From the NCBI GenBank assembly GCA_047967505.1, contig CM106539.1: 64,000 bases of DNA. One strand, given 5' to 3'. The position numbers and the translations under genes are program-made. Each line of letters starts with the position of its first letter. Position 1 is the stretch's first letter. Positions 23,296 to 32,948 of this stretch are shown piece by piece. The stretch comes from Dipteris shenzhenensis. Taxonomy: Eukaryota > Polypodiophyta > Polypodiopsida > Gleicheniales. The notes under the pieces were generated by a model, which did not search any database, was not told where the DNA came from, and was given only the letters and a program-made list of their open reading frames with translations.

Positions 23296-23640
23296 CTACT
23301 GGCAACCTGGGTTGCACATCACAAAGGAGTCAGCTGTTTGGTTTTCTCTGATGATGACTCGCTTTTAATCTCGGGTGTAGATGATGGCATTGTTGCTGTC
23401 TGGCCTCTTGTATAGTAATTTTCCCTCATTTGATATCTTAGTCCTTTTGGGCTAAATTTATAGAGTCTATGTCTTATGACACAAGTTTCTACTTTTGTGC
23501 GCATATGTAGAATTTTGGACACAACAAAGAAGTTTTTGTATAGGTGGTCCGGCCATAGGGCCACTGTGACAATAGTCATCTCTAGTGCAGGTGGTGTGAA
23601 TGCCATAGTAGTGTCTTCATCACTGGATTGGACGTGCAAG
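23296..23640 (+). pseudogene. RID3/IPI3/WDR18-like WD40 protein, two internal exons
   Basis: The first segment, 23296-23409, encodes LLATWVAHHKGVSCLVFS and then DDDSLLISG and VAVWPL, a WD40 repeat. It ends at a possible donor, CTT|GTATAG, but an in-frame TAG precedes its first codon. The second, 23544-23640, follows an acceptor (GTATAG) and ends at AAG|GTAAAG; it encodes WSGHRATVT, then NAIVVSSSLDWTCK, the next repeat in RID3/WDR18, one residue shorter than usual in the VTxIV stretch. Both fit the exon at 17.9 kb in order and strand. Later exons are not found; 445 bp downstream the duplicated target site begins. Confidence 0.6.
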
Positions 23641-24360
23641 GTAAAGCTGGAACCTACCAAGTTATTATTCATTCGAACAAACAAAAAACAATTTAGAACT
23701 TATAATGTACATTGGGACTTGTGAGTCACCTTGCAACAGTGGCACAATGCACGCCACTGTTCACAGGGAAACGTCCTCCTTCAATGATGGACCAGTGTTG
23801 TTAATCATGTTTTTGATTTTGCATGGCAATGCATGAGAGGCTGACATAAGGAGGGGCAAAAGTTGCAGTCCTTGTCTAAGAAAGTGCTTGCTCTTGTGTC
23901 GATGAGAAATGATGTGTCAACAAGTAGCTTGTGCTAGCTGGTATAGATCAACATTCCACAGAGTCCTTGAAAGATTTGATACACTAAAAAGATGCTAATC
24001 ACAAGGCATCTCCTATATCACTTACACTTTTGACAGTGAGTCTACAGTAGTGCTCATTGCTTTCTGCTGTTCTGGAAACAAGAAGGTAATAAGGATCAGA
24101 GTCCAACCTTCTATTGTCAAGTGCACAAGGGTAACCTCAAGATCTCTCTCTTGATGGCTCCAAAGAGGTCCTACCTTCTGAGTTAATGTTTATTCCTAGT
24201 CCTCCATACCCTTAAAACGTTCTCCTCTCGAGGTAGTCTCCTATTTGTAGTACAAACGCTTTGCATGGGACATTAAAAAAGCCTTCCGGTCCAATGAGGA
24301 GCAGCATTGCTGGGAGTTTCAAGAAGTTTTCCATTTCTAAGGCACCTATAGTTTTAGCTT

Positions 24361-24468
24361 CCAACATTATAATGTAGAATGAGTGTCTTATTCTACCCTT
24401 CCGTCTCAATCCTTCCAACATTATAATGTAGAATGAGTGTCTTATTCTACCCTTCCGTCTCAATCCTC
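24361..24468. repeat. 54-bp tandem duplication, left copy only
   Basis: Two adjacent units begin CCAACATTATAATGTAGAAT at 24361 and 24415. The right copy of the large duplication has one unit, so this arose after the copies separated or is a polymorphism between alleles. Confidence 0.9.
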
Positions 24469-24571
24469 CCCTTCCTACAAAGTAGGATAGAGAACAAACA
24501 TCGCTTTGTATTCTAGTTCTAAACTCATTGCACTCTTCCTTTTGTAGCAGAATGACTCGTGAATGTTACTA

Positions 24572-24573
<2 letters not shown>

Positions 24574-24612
<39 letters not shown>
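24574..24612. repeat. (CT)n microsatellite
   Basis: Perfect CT run of 39 nt; the same locus in the right copy (30283-30319) is one unit shorter. Confidence 0.95.
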
Positions 24613-24613
<1 letters not shown>

Positions 24614-25238
24614 AGGAATTGTTAAAAGAATGATTGTTTTTTAGAGTTTTATGATCCAAGGCTTAAAAAGCACTTAGACTAAACCTTATAGCATGTCGTA
24701 AGATACAGGTGCTTGAGAAAAATGACTTTTTAAAGGGAGGGGTAGGGGGTTTAAAAACTAGTATTATATATAAACAAAAATGAAGTACAGCAGCAAAAAC
24801 AAAAAGTGTAGCCTCCTGGAGCAGGGAGATAGAATCAAAATGGTATGAACATCTCAGCCCATGAGGGCTAAGTAGACCTGCTAGAATAATGAGCTCTTTC
24901 TACAAAAGTACCAAAAGTTCTACACAAACTCCTCCGAAACCTCTTCAAAGAAAGAGCCTGCATCATGGGTCTTTTGAAAAATAGGATTATTTCGATGTTC
25001 CAGATGTTCAGTGCTGGAACCATCTGCCAAATATTCAAGAGAGTATTCACCTTCCCTTTATCACCAAAGAGGGCTTGCTTCAAGGTACGGTGAAAACTAA
25101 AAGATGCAATCGAACCATCTACAAACACTTCTTCAAACTCCACGGACTACCACACATTCCTCCACAGAGCTCAAGCTATCTGAGTAACGACTTTATTGCA
25201 AGTTCAACGAGCTTTGTTAGCAAAGGCTAGTAGGAGTG

Positions 25239-27995
25239 ATGGCTGCACCAACCCCGTTGCGAATTCGTCCACCTGCCTTCAATGAAGGCAAGCTCGATGG
25301 GACGAATTATACTTTGTGGAAATTCAAGATCAGCGCGATCTTGGATTCATATGAGCTTCTGGATACTGTTCTGAGATTGGATCCAGAACCGGTTGGATCA
25401 CCGAATCCAAACAACCCCAACGTCATAACGCCACCGAATGCAGATCTTCTTCGGGCATGGAAACGAAGGAACGCAGATGCACTCTGCGCTCTTGTTACTA
25501 GTTCAAGTGATTCTGTTTTGACTCTGATTCAGCATACAGACAAGGCAAGTGAGGCTTGGAACATACTGAAAGGTCAGTATGAAACGCGGAATCAGACCAG
25601 AATTCAAAATCTGGAGAATATGCTTGCTGCAGAGAGGTGCTCTGATGGAGAATCAGCGGAGACATTCATCACACGGATCAAGAATCTACGTGATCAGATG
25701 GCGGCGGTTGGGATTACAAAGACCAGCGAAGAGTTGGCCAGAAGGTGCATTCGGATCCTTCCACAAAAGTACGATGCGTTGGTCACGACACTCAACACGC
25801 AGGTAAGAAATCCACCCCTCACTTTTGAAGAGTTCAGTGCGATGCTTCTAGAGGAGGAGATGCGAATGAAGACCCGCGATGGCGGAAGTGATGCAGCATT
25901 CTCAACCACATCCAAAGGGAAGGGTGGAGAGAAGAAGAATGGTAAGAAGAAGAAGTTTTCAGGTAAGTGCCACTACTGCAACAAAAGCGGTCACATGATC
26001 AAGGATTGCAGAAAGAAGCAGCAGGACGAAAAGAATGGCACTACACAGTCTTCTTCGAAAGGCAAGGAATCTGCCAACACAGTTGAAACTGAGTTGGAGC
26101 TATGGGTTGCAATTGAAGAAATATGCTCCTCAACAGAAGTTTCAACAACGAATGATTCGTGGCTCCTTGATAGTGGAGCGTCCCGTCACATGACCAGAAA
26201 GAAGGACTGGTATAGCTCTTTCAAGCCTCTACAAGAGCCCATGAACGTGACGGTCGGTAATAATGCAAAATGCCCTGTGGAAGGTACAGGTACTATCTCT
26301 CTTTCCATTCAAGAGGGTGAAACTAAAGAGCTTTCTGATGTATTACTAGTTCCTCAGCTAAAGAAGAACTTGCTTTCGGTTGCTGCGATAACTGATCGCA
26401 ACTTGGAGGTGCGTTTCAAGAGGACCGGAGCAGAAATCCTTAATGCAGCGGGCAAGGTGGTCGGCAAGGCAGTAAGGAAGAACAATCTGTACGAGCTGAC
26501 GGCACTAACAGTCTCTTCAGGAGTGGGCATCAGTAAGGTATGGCATGAAAGATTTGGTCATCTTAGTTATCCTATTCTTTTGGAAATGCAGAAAACAGGG
26601 ATGGTTGCACACTTGCCTGCACTCTCAAAGGTGCAGGAACCTTGTGAAGCTTGTATGATGGGCAAGCAACAAAGGAAGGCTTTTCCACATGAGAGCGGCT
26701 ATTGGGCAAAGGCTCCTCTACAATTGGTTCATGCTGATCTCAGTGGGAAAGCTCCGACTCAAGCTTTGGGGGGATGTAACTACTATATGCTTATCGTCGA
26801 CGACTACAGTAGATACATGTGGGTGTATTTTCTACGAGATAAGGCTGAAGCTCTTGGAAAATTCAAACAGTGGCAAAAGATGGTGGAAAACGAAAGCGGG
26901 CTGAAGGTAAAGAAGCTTCGCACGGATCAAGGAGGAGAGTTCCTGTCAAAAGAGTTCGACACATACTTGCACGAGAATGGCATTAAGCGCCAACTCACGA
27001 CTGCACATACTCCGCAACAAAATGGTGTTGTAGAGCGTCGCAATCGTACTGCCATGGAGATGGCACGATGCATGGCACTAGGTAAAGGATTGCCTAAGTC
27101 TTTTTGGGCTGAGGCAGTCAATACAGCAGTCTACATCCTCAATCGAAGCTTCACAAAGGCCTTGACGGGCAAAACACCTTTGGAGGCTTACTCAGGTAAA
27201 AAGCCTTCCGCTTCTCATTTCAGAACATTTGGATGTGAGTGCTTTGTTCATGTTCCAGATAGCACCAGAAAGAAATTAGATCCAAAGAGCAGAAAGTGTA
27301 TCTTCATGGGCTATAGCCAGGAGTCAAAGGCGTACCGGCTATATGATCCAGAGGCAAAGAAGATCGTGGTCAGTCGTGATGTGGTGTTTTGGGAACAGCC
27401 ACATACAGTGGAGGAGGAGGTATGCCCTTCCACTTTATCATCAGCCGTAAAAGTAACTCACCTTGTGCCCGTATCTAAAGCAGAGTTGCAGAATGAGGAG
27501 GAGTACTTCGAGGAACAGACTCCACCAACACCACAACATGCCTTGGCTCCACAAGGTAAGCCACTTCCAAAGTGGGCAAGGCAGCTCTTTGATGAGAAGA
27601 ATCCGGTTCCAGACTTGGCGGAGTCATCTGTAGATGGACTTCGACGATCAAAGAGGATAGAGGAGCAGAAAAGGGCTTCTGAACACATAGTCAATATGGC
27701 CTTGATGGCTGAGATTATGAAAGTTCAAGAGCCTACGAATTTGGATGAGGCAATGGACGATCCAAATTGGAAAGCTGCCATGCAAGAGGAGTATGACAGC
27801 ATCATGAAGAATCAAACTTGGGACTTGGTTGATCGTCCAGTAAAAAGGAAGATCATTGGTACCAAATGGGTATGGAAGGCCAAGTACAAATCTGATGGAT
27901 CTTTGGAAAAGTACAAGGCTAGGCTTGTTGCACAAGGATACTCTCAATTGAAGGCTTTGATTTTGAGGATTCCTTTGCTCCTACAGCAAGGATGA
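25239..27995 (+). CDS. Copia Gag-Pol: Gag, protease, integrase, start of RT
   Basis: I start at the ATG at 25239, preceded in frame by a GTG. Order of domains: UBN2-type Gag (about residues 10-220, with the LDGTNYTLWKFKI block), CCHC knuckle CHYCNKSGHMIKDC (about 245-258), aspartic protease with LLDSGASRHMT (about 308), GAG-pre-integrase HHCC domain (about 435-480), integrase core with Asp in VHADLSG, Asp in RTDQGGEF and Glu in NGVVERRNRT (about 500-600), then the first RT block, WVWKAKYKSDG. All three integrase residues are intact. At about base 27950, within CAATTGAAGGC, one base appears to be missing; the usual reading continues one frame over, so the last 15 or so residues of this frame are spurious. 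It copies and integrates the element. Confidence 0.9.
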   Translation: MAAPTPLRIRPPAFNEGKLDGTNYTLWKFKISAILDSYELLDTVLRLDPEPVGSPNPNNPNVITPPNADLLRAWKRRNADALCALVTSSSDSVLTLIQHTDKASEAWNILKGQYETRNQTRIQNLENMLAAERCSDGESAETFITRIKNLRDQMAAVGITKTSEELARRCIRILPQKYDALVTTLNTQVRNPPLTFEEFSAMLLEEEMRMKTRDGGSDAAFSTTSKGKGGEKKNGKKKKFSGKCHYCNKSGHMIKDCRKKQQDEKNGTTQSSSKGKESANTVETELELWVAIEEICSSTEVSTTNDSWLLDSGASRHMTRKKDWYSSFKPLQEPMNVTVGNNAKCPVEGTGTISLSIQEGETKELSDVLLVPQLKKNLLSVAAITDRNLEVRFKRTGAEILNAAGKVVGKAVRKNNLYELTALTVSSGVGISKVWHERFGHLSYPILLEMQKTGMVAHLPALSKVQEPCEACMMGKQQRKAFPHESGYWAKAPLQLVHADLSGKAPTQALGGCNYYMLIVDDYSRYMWVYFLRDKAEALGKFKQWQKMVENESGLKVKKLRTDQGGEFLSKEFDTYLHENGIKRQLTTAHTPQQNGVVERRNRTAMEMARCMALGKGLPKSFWAEAVNTAVYILNRSFTKALTGKTPLEAYSGKKPSASHFRTFGCECFVHVPDSTRKKLDPKSRKCIFMGYSQESKAYRLYDPEAKKIVVSRDVVFWEQPHTVEEEVCPSTLSSAVKVTHLVPVSKAELQNEEEYFEEQTPPTPQHALAPQGKPLPKWARQLFDEKNPVPDLAESSVDGLRRSKRIEEQKRASEHIVNMALMAEIMKVQEPTNLDEAMDDPNWKAAMQEEYDSIMKNQTWDLVDRPVKRKIIGTKWVWKAKYKSDGSLEKYKARLVAQGYSQLKALILRIPLLLQQG

Positions 27996-29251
27996 CAACT
28001 ATTCGGGTGGTACTTGCCTTGGCTACTCATAAGCAGTGGCTGGTGTTTCAAATGGACGTGAAATCTGCGTTCTTGAATGGACATCTCAAGGAGGAGGTAT
28101 ATGTGTTCCAGCCACCAGGATTTGAGGTGCCCAATTCAGAGAACAAGGTTTGCAGACTAAAGAAGGCATTGTATGGGCTGAAACAGGCCCCAAGGGCATG
28201 GTACCAACGGATTGATAGCTTTCTCATATCTATTGGTTTCTCAAAAAGTGCTTCTGATGCTAACCTGTATGTTTGTAAGCAGGATGGCAAGTATGTGGTA
28301 ATAGTCCTTTACGTGGATGACTTGATCATCACAGGAGATCATGAGAAGATGCTGCAACAGTTGAGGGAGTCGTTGAGTTCCGAGTTTGAAATGATAGATT
28401 TGGGGCTCATGCACTTTTGCCTCGGCATTGAGGTTTGGCAAAAACCCGGCAGGATTTTCATCTCTCAGCAGAGATATGCTCGCGAGATCTTGAAGGCATT
28501 CGATATGACCGAGTGTAAGGACGTGGTCTCTCCCATGGAGGTGAATGGTAAGCTCTCAGTGGAGGATGCATCACCACTTGTCGACATCAAGGAGTATAGG
28601 AAACTTGTGGGGAGTCTCATTTTTTTGTGCAACACTAGACCTGATATCAGCTTTGCAGTTGGTGTACTTAGTAGGTTCTCAAATCAACCTCGAGAGAACC
28701 ATTGGAAAGCAAGGATGCGTGTGCTAAAGTACGTGAAAGGTACATTGGAGTATGGCATTACCTACAGAGCAGGGAAGACCTTGGCGGGTTACTGTGACTC
28801 AGATTGGGCGGGAGATTGTGATTCTAGAAAGTCAGTTTCTGGATATTGTTTCTCACTTGGTTCAGGAGTGTTCTCTTGGATTAGCAAGAAGCAACCAACA
28901 GTGGCACTATCTTCGATGGAAGCTGAGTACAAGGCAGCATGCATTGCTGCTTGTGAAGCAGTTTGGCTAAGGAGGATCCTGCAAGACATAGGAGTTCCAA
29001 TCGAAGATGCGACGGTTCTAAAATGCGACAATCAGAGTTGCATGGCCATCGCAAAGAATCCTGTGTTCCATGCTCGTACAAAGCACATAGAGATCCAGTA
29101 TCACTATGTACGAGAGCTCATCGAGGATGGAGTCATAGAGCTGGAGTATTGTCCCACAGAGGACAATTGCGCAGACATCTTCACGAAGGCTCTTGGGAGT
29201 GATTTATTGTTGCGGCATCTACATCGACTCGGCATTGGTCCGAACACGTAG
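27992..29251 (+). CDS. Copia Pol continued: reverse transcriptase and RNase H
   Basis: The correct frame actually resumes from about 27951 with the FDFEDSFAPTARM segment; the first ATG is 27992. RT palm motif YVDDLIITG lies at about residues 105-113, after the GLKQAPRAWYQR block. RNase H follows, with the CDSDWAGD, KQPTVALSSMEAEY and KHIEIQYHYVRE blocks and the final DIFTKAL. All expected catalytic acidic residues are visible. Apart from the one-base loss upstream, the reading frame is intact to a TAG at the usual place. It cannot be made as one polyprotein with the preceding frame unless the frameshift is suppressed or is a sequencing error. Confidence 0.9.
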   Translation: MTTIRVVLALATHKQWLVFQMDVKSAFLNGHLKEEVYVFQPPGFEVPNSENKVCRLKKALYGLKQAPRAWYQRIDSFLISIGFSKSASDANLYVCKQDGKYVVIVLYVDDLIITGDHEKMLQQLRESLSSEFEMIDLGLMHFCLGIEVWQKPGRIFISQQRYAREILKAFDMTECKDVVSPMEVNGKLSVEDASPLVDIKEYRKLVGSLIFLCNTRPDISFAVGVLSRFSNQPRENHWKARMRVLKYVKGTLEYGITYRAGKTLAGYCDSDWAGDCDSRKSVSGYCFSLGSGVFSWISKKQPTVALSSMEAEYKAACIAACEAVWLRRILQDIGVPIEDATVLKCDNQSCMAIAKNPVFHARTKHIEIQYHYVRELIEDGVIELEYCPTEDNCADIFTKALGSDLLLRHLHRLGIGPNT

Positions 29252-29269
29252 TTCATCTTCGGGTGAACA

Positions 29270-29847
29270 TTGAGGGGGGGTGTTAGAGTTAGCTCAAATG
29301 TCCACCTCTCATGTAACCCACCAATATTCTGTGTACCCAATGTTGTAAGGCCCCCATATGAGGAGAAGCCATGATGGGTATCGGATATTGGGAGGGATCC
29401 CCAGTTTAGACACTGGAAGGGGTCTTAGAGTAGACCAGATGGTTATGAGACGGCTTAGGAGCCAAGAGTAGATACCCGTCTGCACAAAGGGGGGGTTCGG
29501 GGGGGTGATAGCCCCCCCGATAGCAGGGGGTCCGGGGGGTGCAGGCCCCCGGTGGGGGTCTGGGGGCAAAGCCCCCAGCGGCAGGGTCCGGGGGCCGACC
29601 GTCAACCACTTACACTATATAAGTGGCCACCCCCTATCATCAGATCACCAGTTCTTCACGCTCATAGTGCTCCGTCCAGCATCTGTCTAGATCACCATCG
29701 AAGCTCTGTCTGTAGAGCGCACGGGTGGACAGCCAACCATCAGTTGTATCAGCAGTTTGGTATATCAGAATTTTTTGTATTCTCTCCAGCTTTCCATCGT
29801 GTACTTGCGTTTTGTTGTTATCTTCCGCTGCGTACTATTTTCTTACA
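29270..29847 (+). repeat. Polypurine tract and 3' LTR of the copia element
   Basis: TTGAGGGGGGG (29270-29280) precedes the LTR 29281-29847 (567 bp, TGTTAGAG...CTTACA). A TATATAA box is at 29616-29622. From about 29489 to 29600 the LTR has a dense series of G-run/C-run palindromes. A related LTR lies at 57863. Confidence 0.9.
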
Positions 29848-30280
29848 GGTAATAAGGATCAGAGTCCAACCTTCTATTGTCAAGTGCACAAGGGTAACCT
29901 CAAGATCTCTCTCTTGATGGCTCCAAAGAGGTCCTACCTTCTGAGTTAATGTTTATTCCTAGTCCTCCATACCCTTAAAACGTTCTCCTCTCGAGGTAGT
30001 CTCCTATTTGTAGTACAAACGCTTTGCATGGGACATTAAAAAAGCCTTCCGGTCCAATGAGGAGCAGCATTGCTGGGAGTTTCAAGAAGTTTTCCATTTC
30101 TAAGGCACCTATAGTTTTAGCTTCCAACATTATAATGTAAAATGAGTGTCTTATTCTACCCTTCCGTCTCAATCCTCCCCTTCCTACAAAGTAGGATAGA
30201 GAACAAACATCGCTTTGTATTCTAGTTCTAAACTCATTGCACTCTTCCTTTTGTAGCAGAATGACTCGTGAATGTTACTA

Positions 30281-30320
<40 letters not shown>

Positions 30321-30867
30321 AGGAATTGTTAAAAGAATGATTGTTTTTTAGAGTTTTATGATCCAAGGCTTAAAAAGCACTTAGACTAAACCTTATAGCA
30401 TGTCGTAAGATACAGGTGCTTGAGAAAAATGACTTTTTAAAGGGAGGGGTAGGGGGTTTAAAAACTAGTATTATATATAAACAAAAATGAAGTACAGCAG
30501 CAAAAACAAAAAGTGTAGCCTCCTGGAGCAGGGAGATAGAATCAAAATGGTATGAACATCTCAGCCCATGAGGGCTAAGTAGACCTGCTAGAATAATGAG
30601 CTCTTTCTACAAAAGTACCAAAAGTTCTACACAAACTCCTCCGAAACCTCTTCAAAGAAAGAGCCTGCATCATGGGTCTTTTGAAAAATAGGATTATTTC
30701 GATGTTCCAGATGTTCAGTGCTGGAACCATCTGCCAAATATTCAAGAGAGTATTCACCTTCCCTTTATCACCAAAGAGGGCTTGCTTCAAGGTACGGTGA
30801 AAACTAAAAGATGTAATCGAACCATCTACAAACACTTCTTCAAACTCCACGGACTACCACACATTCC
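29848..30867. repeat. Target-site duplication, right copy (1,020 bp)
   Basis: Matches 24085-25160 as described there. Its right edge runs smoothly into a LINE relic, so this copy sits in its original right-hand context, while the left copy keeps the original left-hand context. Confidence 0.95.
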
Positions 30868-31105
30868 CAAAATGAGACCACTTTTTTGCTCTTACAAAGG
30901 AAACATAAAGGAGAAACTTCAGGATTGCAATTCGAAGTCCGATCCTACACAAAAATTCTCCCAAAATAATCTTCCAAAGCTGTGCTATAAAGTGGGGATG
31001 TTTGCAAACTCCGTTCACGCCAAAACAAGTTGACTTTACAACCCACAACATCGTAACTAGTCTCTTGCAGGTAATGCATGAAAAATCAAACCAATAAAAA
31101 ATCAT
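30575..31105 (-). pseudogene. LINE (L1-type) C-terminal relic
   Basis: Read on the minus strand from 31105, frames shift between stops. One frame gives CFLCKSKKVVSFWEC, a zf-RVT-like Cys-His/Cys cluster. Across the copy border it continues with EFEEVFVDG and then GKVNTLLNIWQMVPALNIWN, like the region that follows zf-RVT in plant LINEs. Stops and frame changes make it non-functional. The frame at 31179-31424 may belong to it but I could not place it. Confidence 0.5.
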
Positions 31106-32149
31106 GCTTGAAAGAGTGACATGAATGTTAATAAATGAATAATGTTTTTGAAAGTTTTACATCATAATGTTTTGCATTCTATTTCTTTGGGCTTTTATGG
31201 GACACATTGTAAAGTAGTGGCATACAATTCAAAACCTTATAAGATGGTGTGGCTTTCCAAACATGCATTATTCTAAGCTTCCAAACTGACTCACTATCAT
31301 TTAATGCGGCATGAGAAAACCTATGCTTTTGAGAAATAGATGCAACCCATGGGTTAAACGGATCTTTTAAGTTTCTTAAAGAAACTCTGAGCCAATCGAG
31401 TTTAAAGAATTCTAATATATGCAAGCAAGGGAGGCTTTTGGTTAGCTAAGTATCAGCGTGAGGTAATGGACTCAAGATAACGAGGACATAAGGCCAAAAG
31501 TTTGTCAGAGTTTCCTGTAGCATCCAGCTCAATGTATCTTGGTGATTTGGTTATATAAGCAAGACATGGCATCACTAGCAAGGGTAATGTTTGTTGAGCT
31601 TGGACATGAGCCCTCAGCAATTTCCAATGACTAGGTGTGTCTTTTTGGAGTGGAACTCCGATGCCTACATCGTAGCTATGCCCTTGCTGAGACCTTGATA
31701 GAAGTGAAAGTGCATCTCACATATTCCATTTCAATGCGCAAATGAGTGTACTACTACTCTGAAATTTTGTAGAAAAGGGGGAAGTGAAGTGTGCAAAATT
31801 GGCAGTCCTGTCAAAAGCGAAGAGTGATTCCTAGATTAGTTTGGGAATTCTACCAAATGGGAAGGAAACCGAATCTCATTGTGAATTGCAGATGGGCAAT
31901 GAGTGCCAATGGGGACTACCAACAAACACTGAGGTTTGGGGCAGCATGGGATATATTTGGATGATCTAGCTAATGGTGGATGGAGGGGCCAATTCTTGTG
32001 CGTACTGGGCTAGAGTGTGCTCCAAGGTTATTGGATCACATGAAAGTTCCATAATCCTTCATTTTGGAAGAGAGGAGAAAAAAATTAGCTTTAGGGTTGA
32101 GTTTTATGGGAGGATGGTCAGATTCAAATGACAAGCCAAGACCTTTACT
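31106..32149. other. Anonymous sequence
   Basis: Short frames only. It may include more LINE relic on the minus strand (31179-31424). The part next to 32149 could be internal or flanking sequence of the LTR that follows. Confidence 0.4.
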
Positions 32150-32936
32150 AGGATCTACTCACCTTGCAAGTCCCTAGAAGACAGCCAAGGTCTAGCCCTT
32201 CTTGGCTAAGTCTGTAGCCCTTGTTACACTCTCTCACCTCGTGTAGATAGGGCCAGAGAGTAGGCTTCCTACTACTCCTTTCTGCACTGGAACTGCTGGT
32301 TACTGGATATGAAATGAGGCCCGAGGCCTCTACTTTTATAGGCCCCAAGCAGCTAGCAAAACCTACCAACCCAGGCCCCTAGATCTCGCTGACCTGGTCA
32401 GTTCTTCCTACCATAAAAAACTGACTTGGTTGGTTGCCCCTACCAGCCCAACCAGGGCCCTATATAAGGGTCTTTTCTAGGCCCTTTTTCAGCCTTTGTT
32501 CGAGGGATTCAGACCTCCTGGCCAGCCCATCTCGGCTTGATCTGCTGGCTCCAACTAGACCCACTAGCCTCAGCCAATGGCTGACCCAGGTGCTGTTGCT
32601 CCCTTCCATGGTTGTGCCACCTGTAGGCTCTGTGCAGGCTGTCCATCTGCACACAAATGCCCTCCATATAGGCGCCTTCGTTTGTGCAATCCCGTGCCAT
32701 GTCTGCTGCCCCTGATTGACCTCCTGCCAGGTTGGATCCAGGACTTGCTGTCTGTGCCTTCTACTCCTTCCACAAGTTCCGTCCGTTGCAGCCATGCTGG
32801 TCTCTTTGATGTGAGGTGTTGCCCATGTGGCAGCCCCCTGTCTTTCTTGTCTCTTGGGCACATCCTGCCCTAGGTCTCCCTCCCCCACACTCTCCTCATT
32901 TAGGGGCTTACAGATGGGGAGGTGACCTTTCCAACA
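32150..32936 (-). mobile_element. LTR, probably Ty3/gypsy, minus strand
   Basis: On the minus strand a polypurine tract (GATGAGAGGGGG, 32937-32948) is followed at 32936 by TGTTGGAAAGGTCACC. Within the next 790 bp are two TATA-like boxes (complements of 32323-32342 and 32457-32468), as in an LTR promoter. The far end is uncertain; about 32150 is a guess. A 204-codon minus frame (32460-33074) runs through the border and is therefore not a gene, although its first 45 residues could be the end of pol. Confidence 0.5.
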
Positions 32937-32948
32937 CCCCCTCTCATC

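Larger units (their letters stand above)
24085..25160. repeat. Target-site duplication, left copy (1,076 bp)
   Basis: This block is nearly identical to 29848-30867. It starts GGTAATAAGGATCAG and ends ACACATTCC. Compared with the right copy it has one extra 54-bp tandem unit and one extra CT dinucleotide; these account for the whole length difference of 56 bp. I saw only two substitutions. Its right half (24868-25160, minus strand) is part of a LINE relic that continues uninterrupted only beside the right copy. Confidence 0.95.
25161..29847 (+). mobile_element. Ty1/copia retrotransposon, near intact but without 5' LTR
   Basis: Gag, protease, integrase, RT and RNase H follow in copia order over 4 kb with a single frameshift, then a polypurine tract and a 567-bp 3' LTR with TG...CA ends. 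On the left, the element starts abruptly at 25161, only 78 bp before the gag ATG; the 5' LTR and primer-binding site are missing. The LTR end CA at 29847 abuts exactly the first base of the duplicated target block. Coding preservation and the near identity of the flanking copies point to a recent insertion. Confidence 0.92.
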
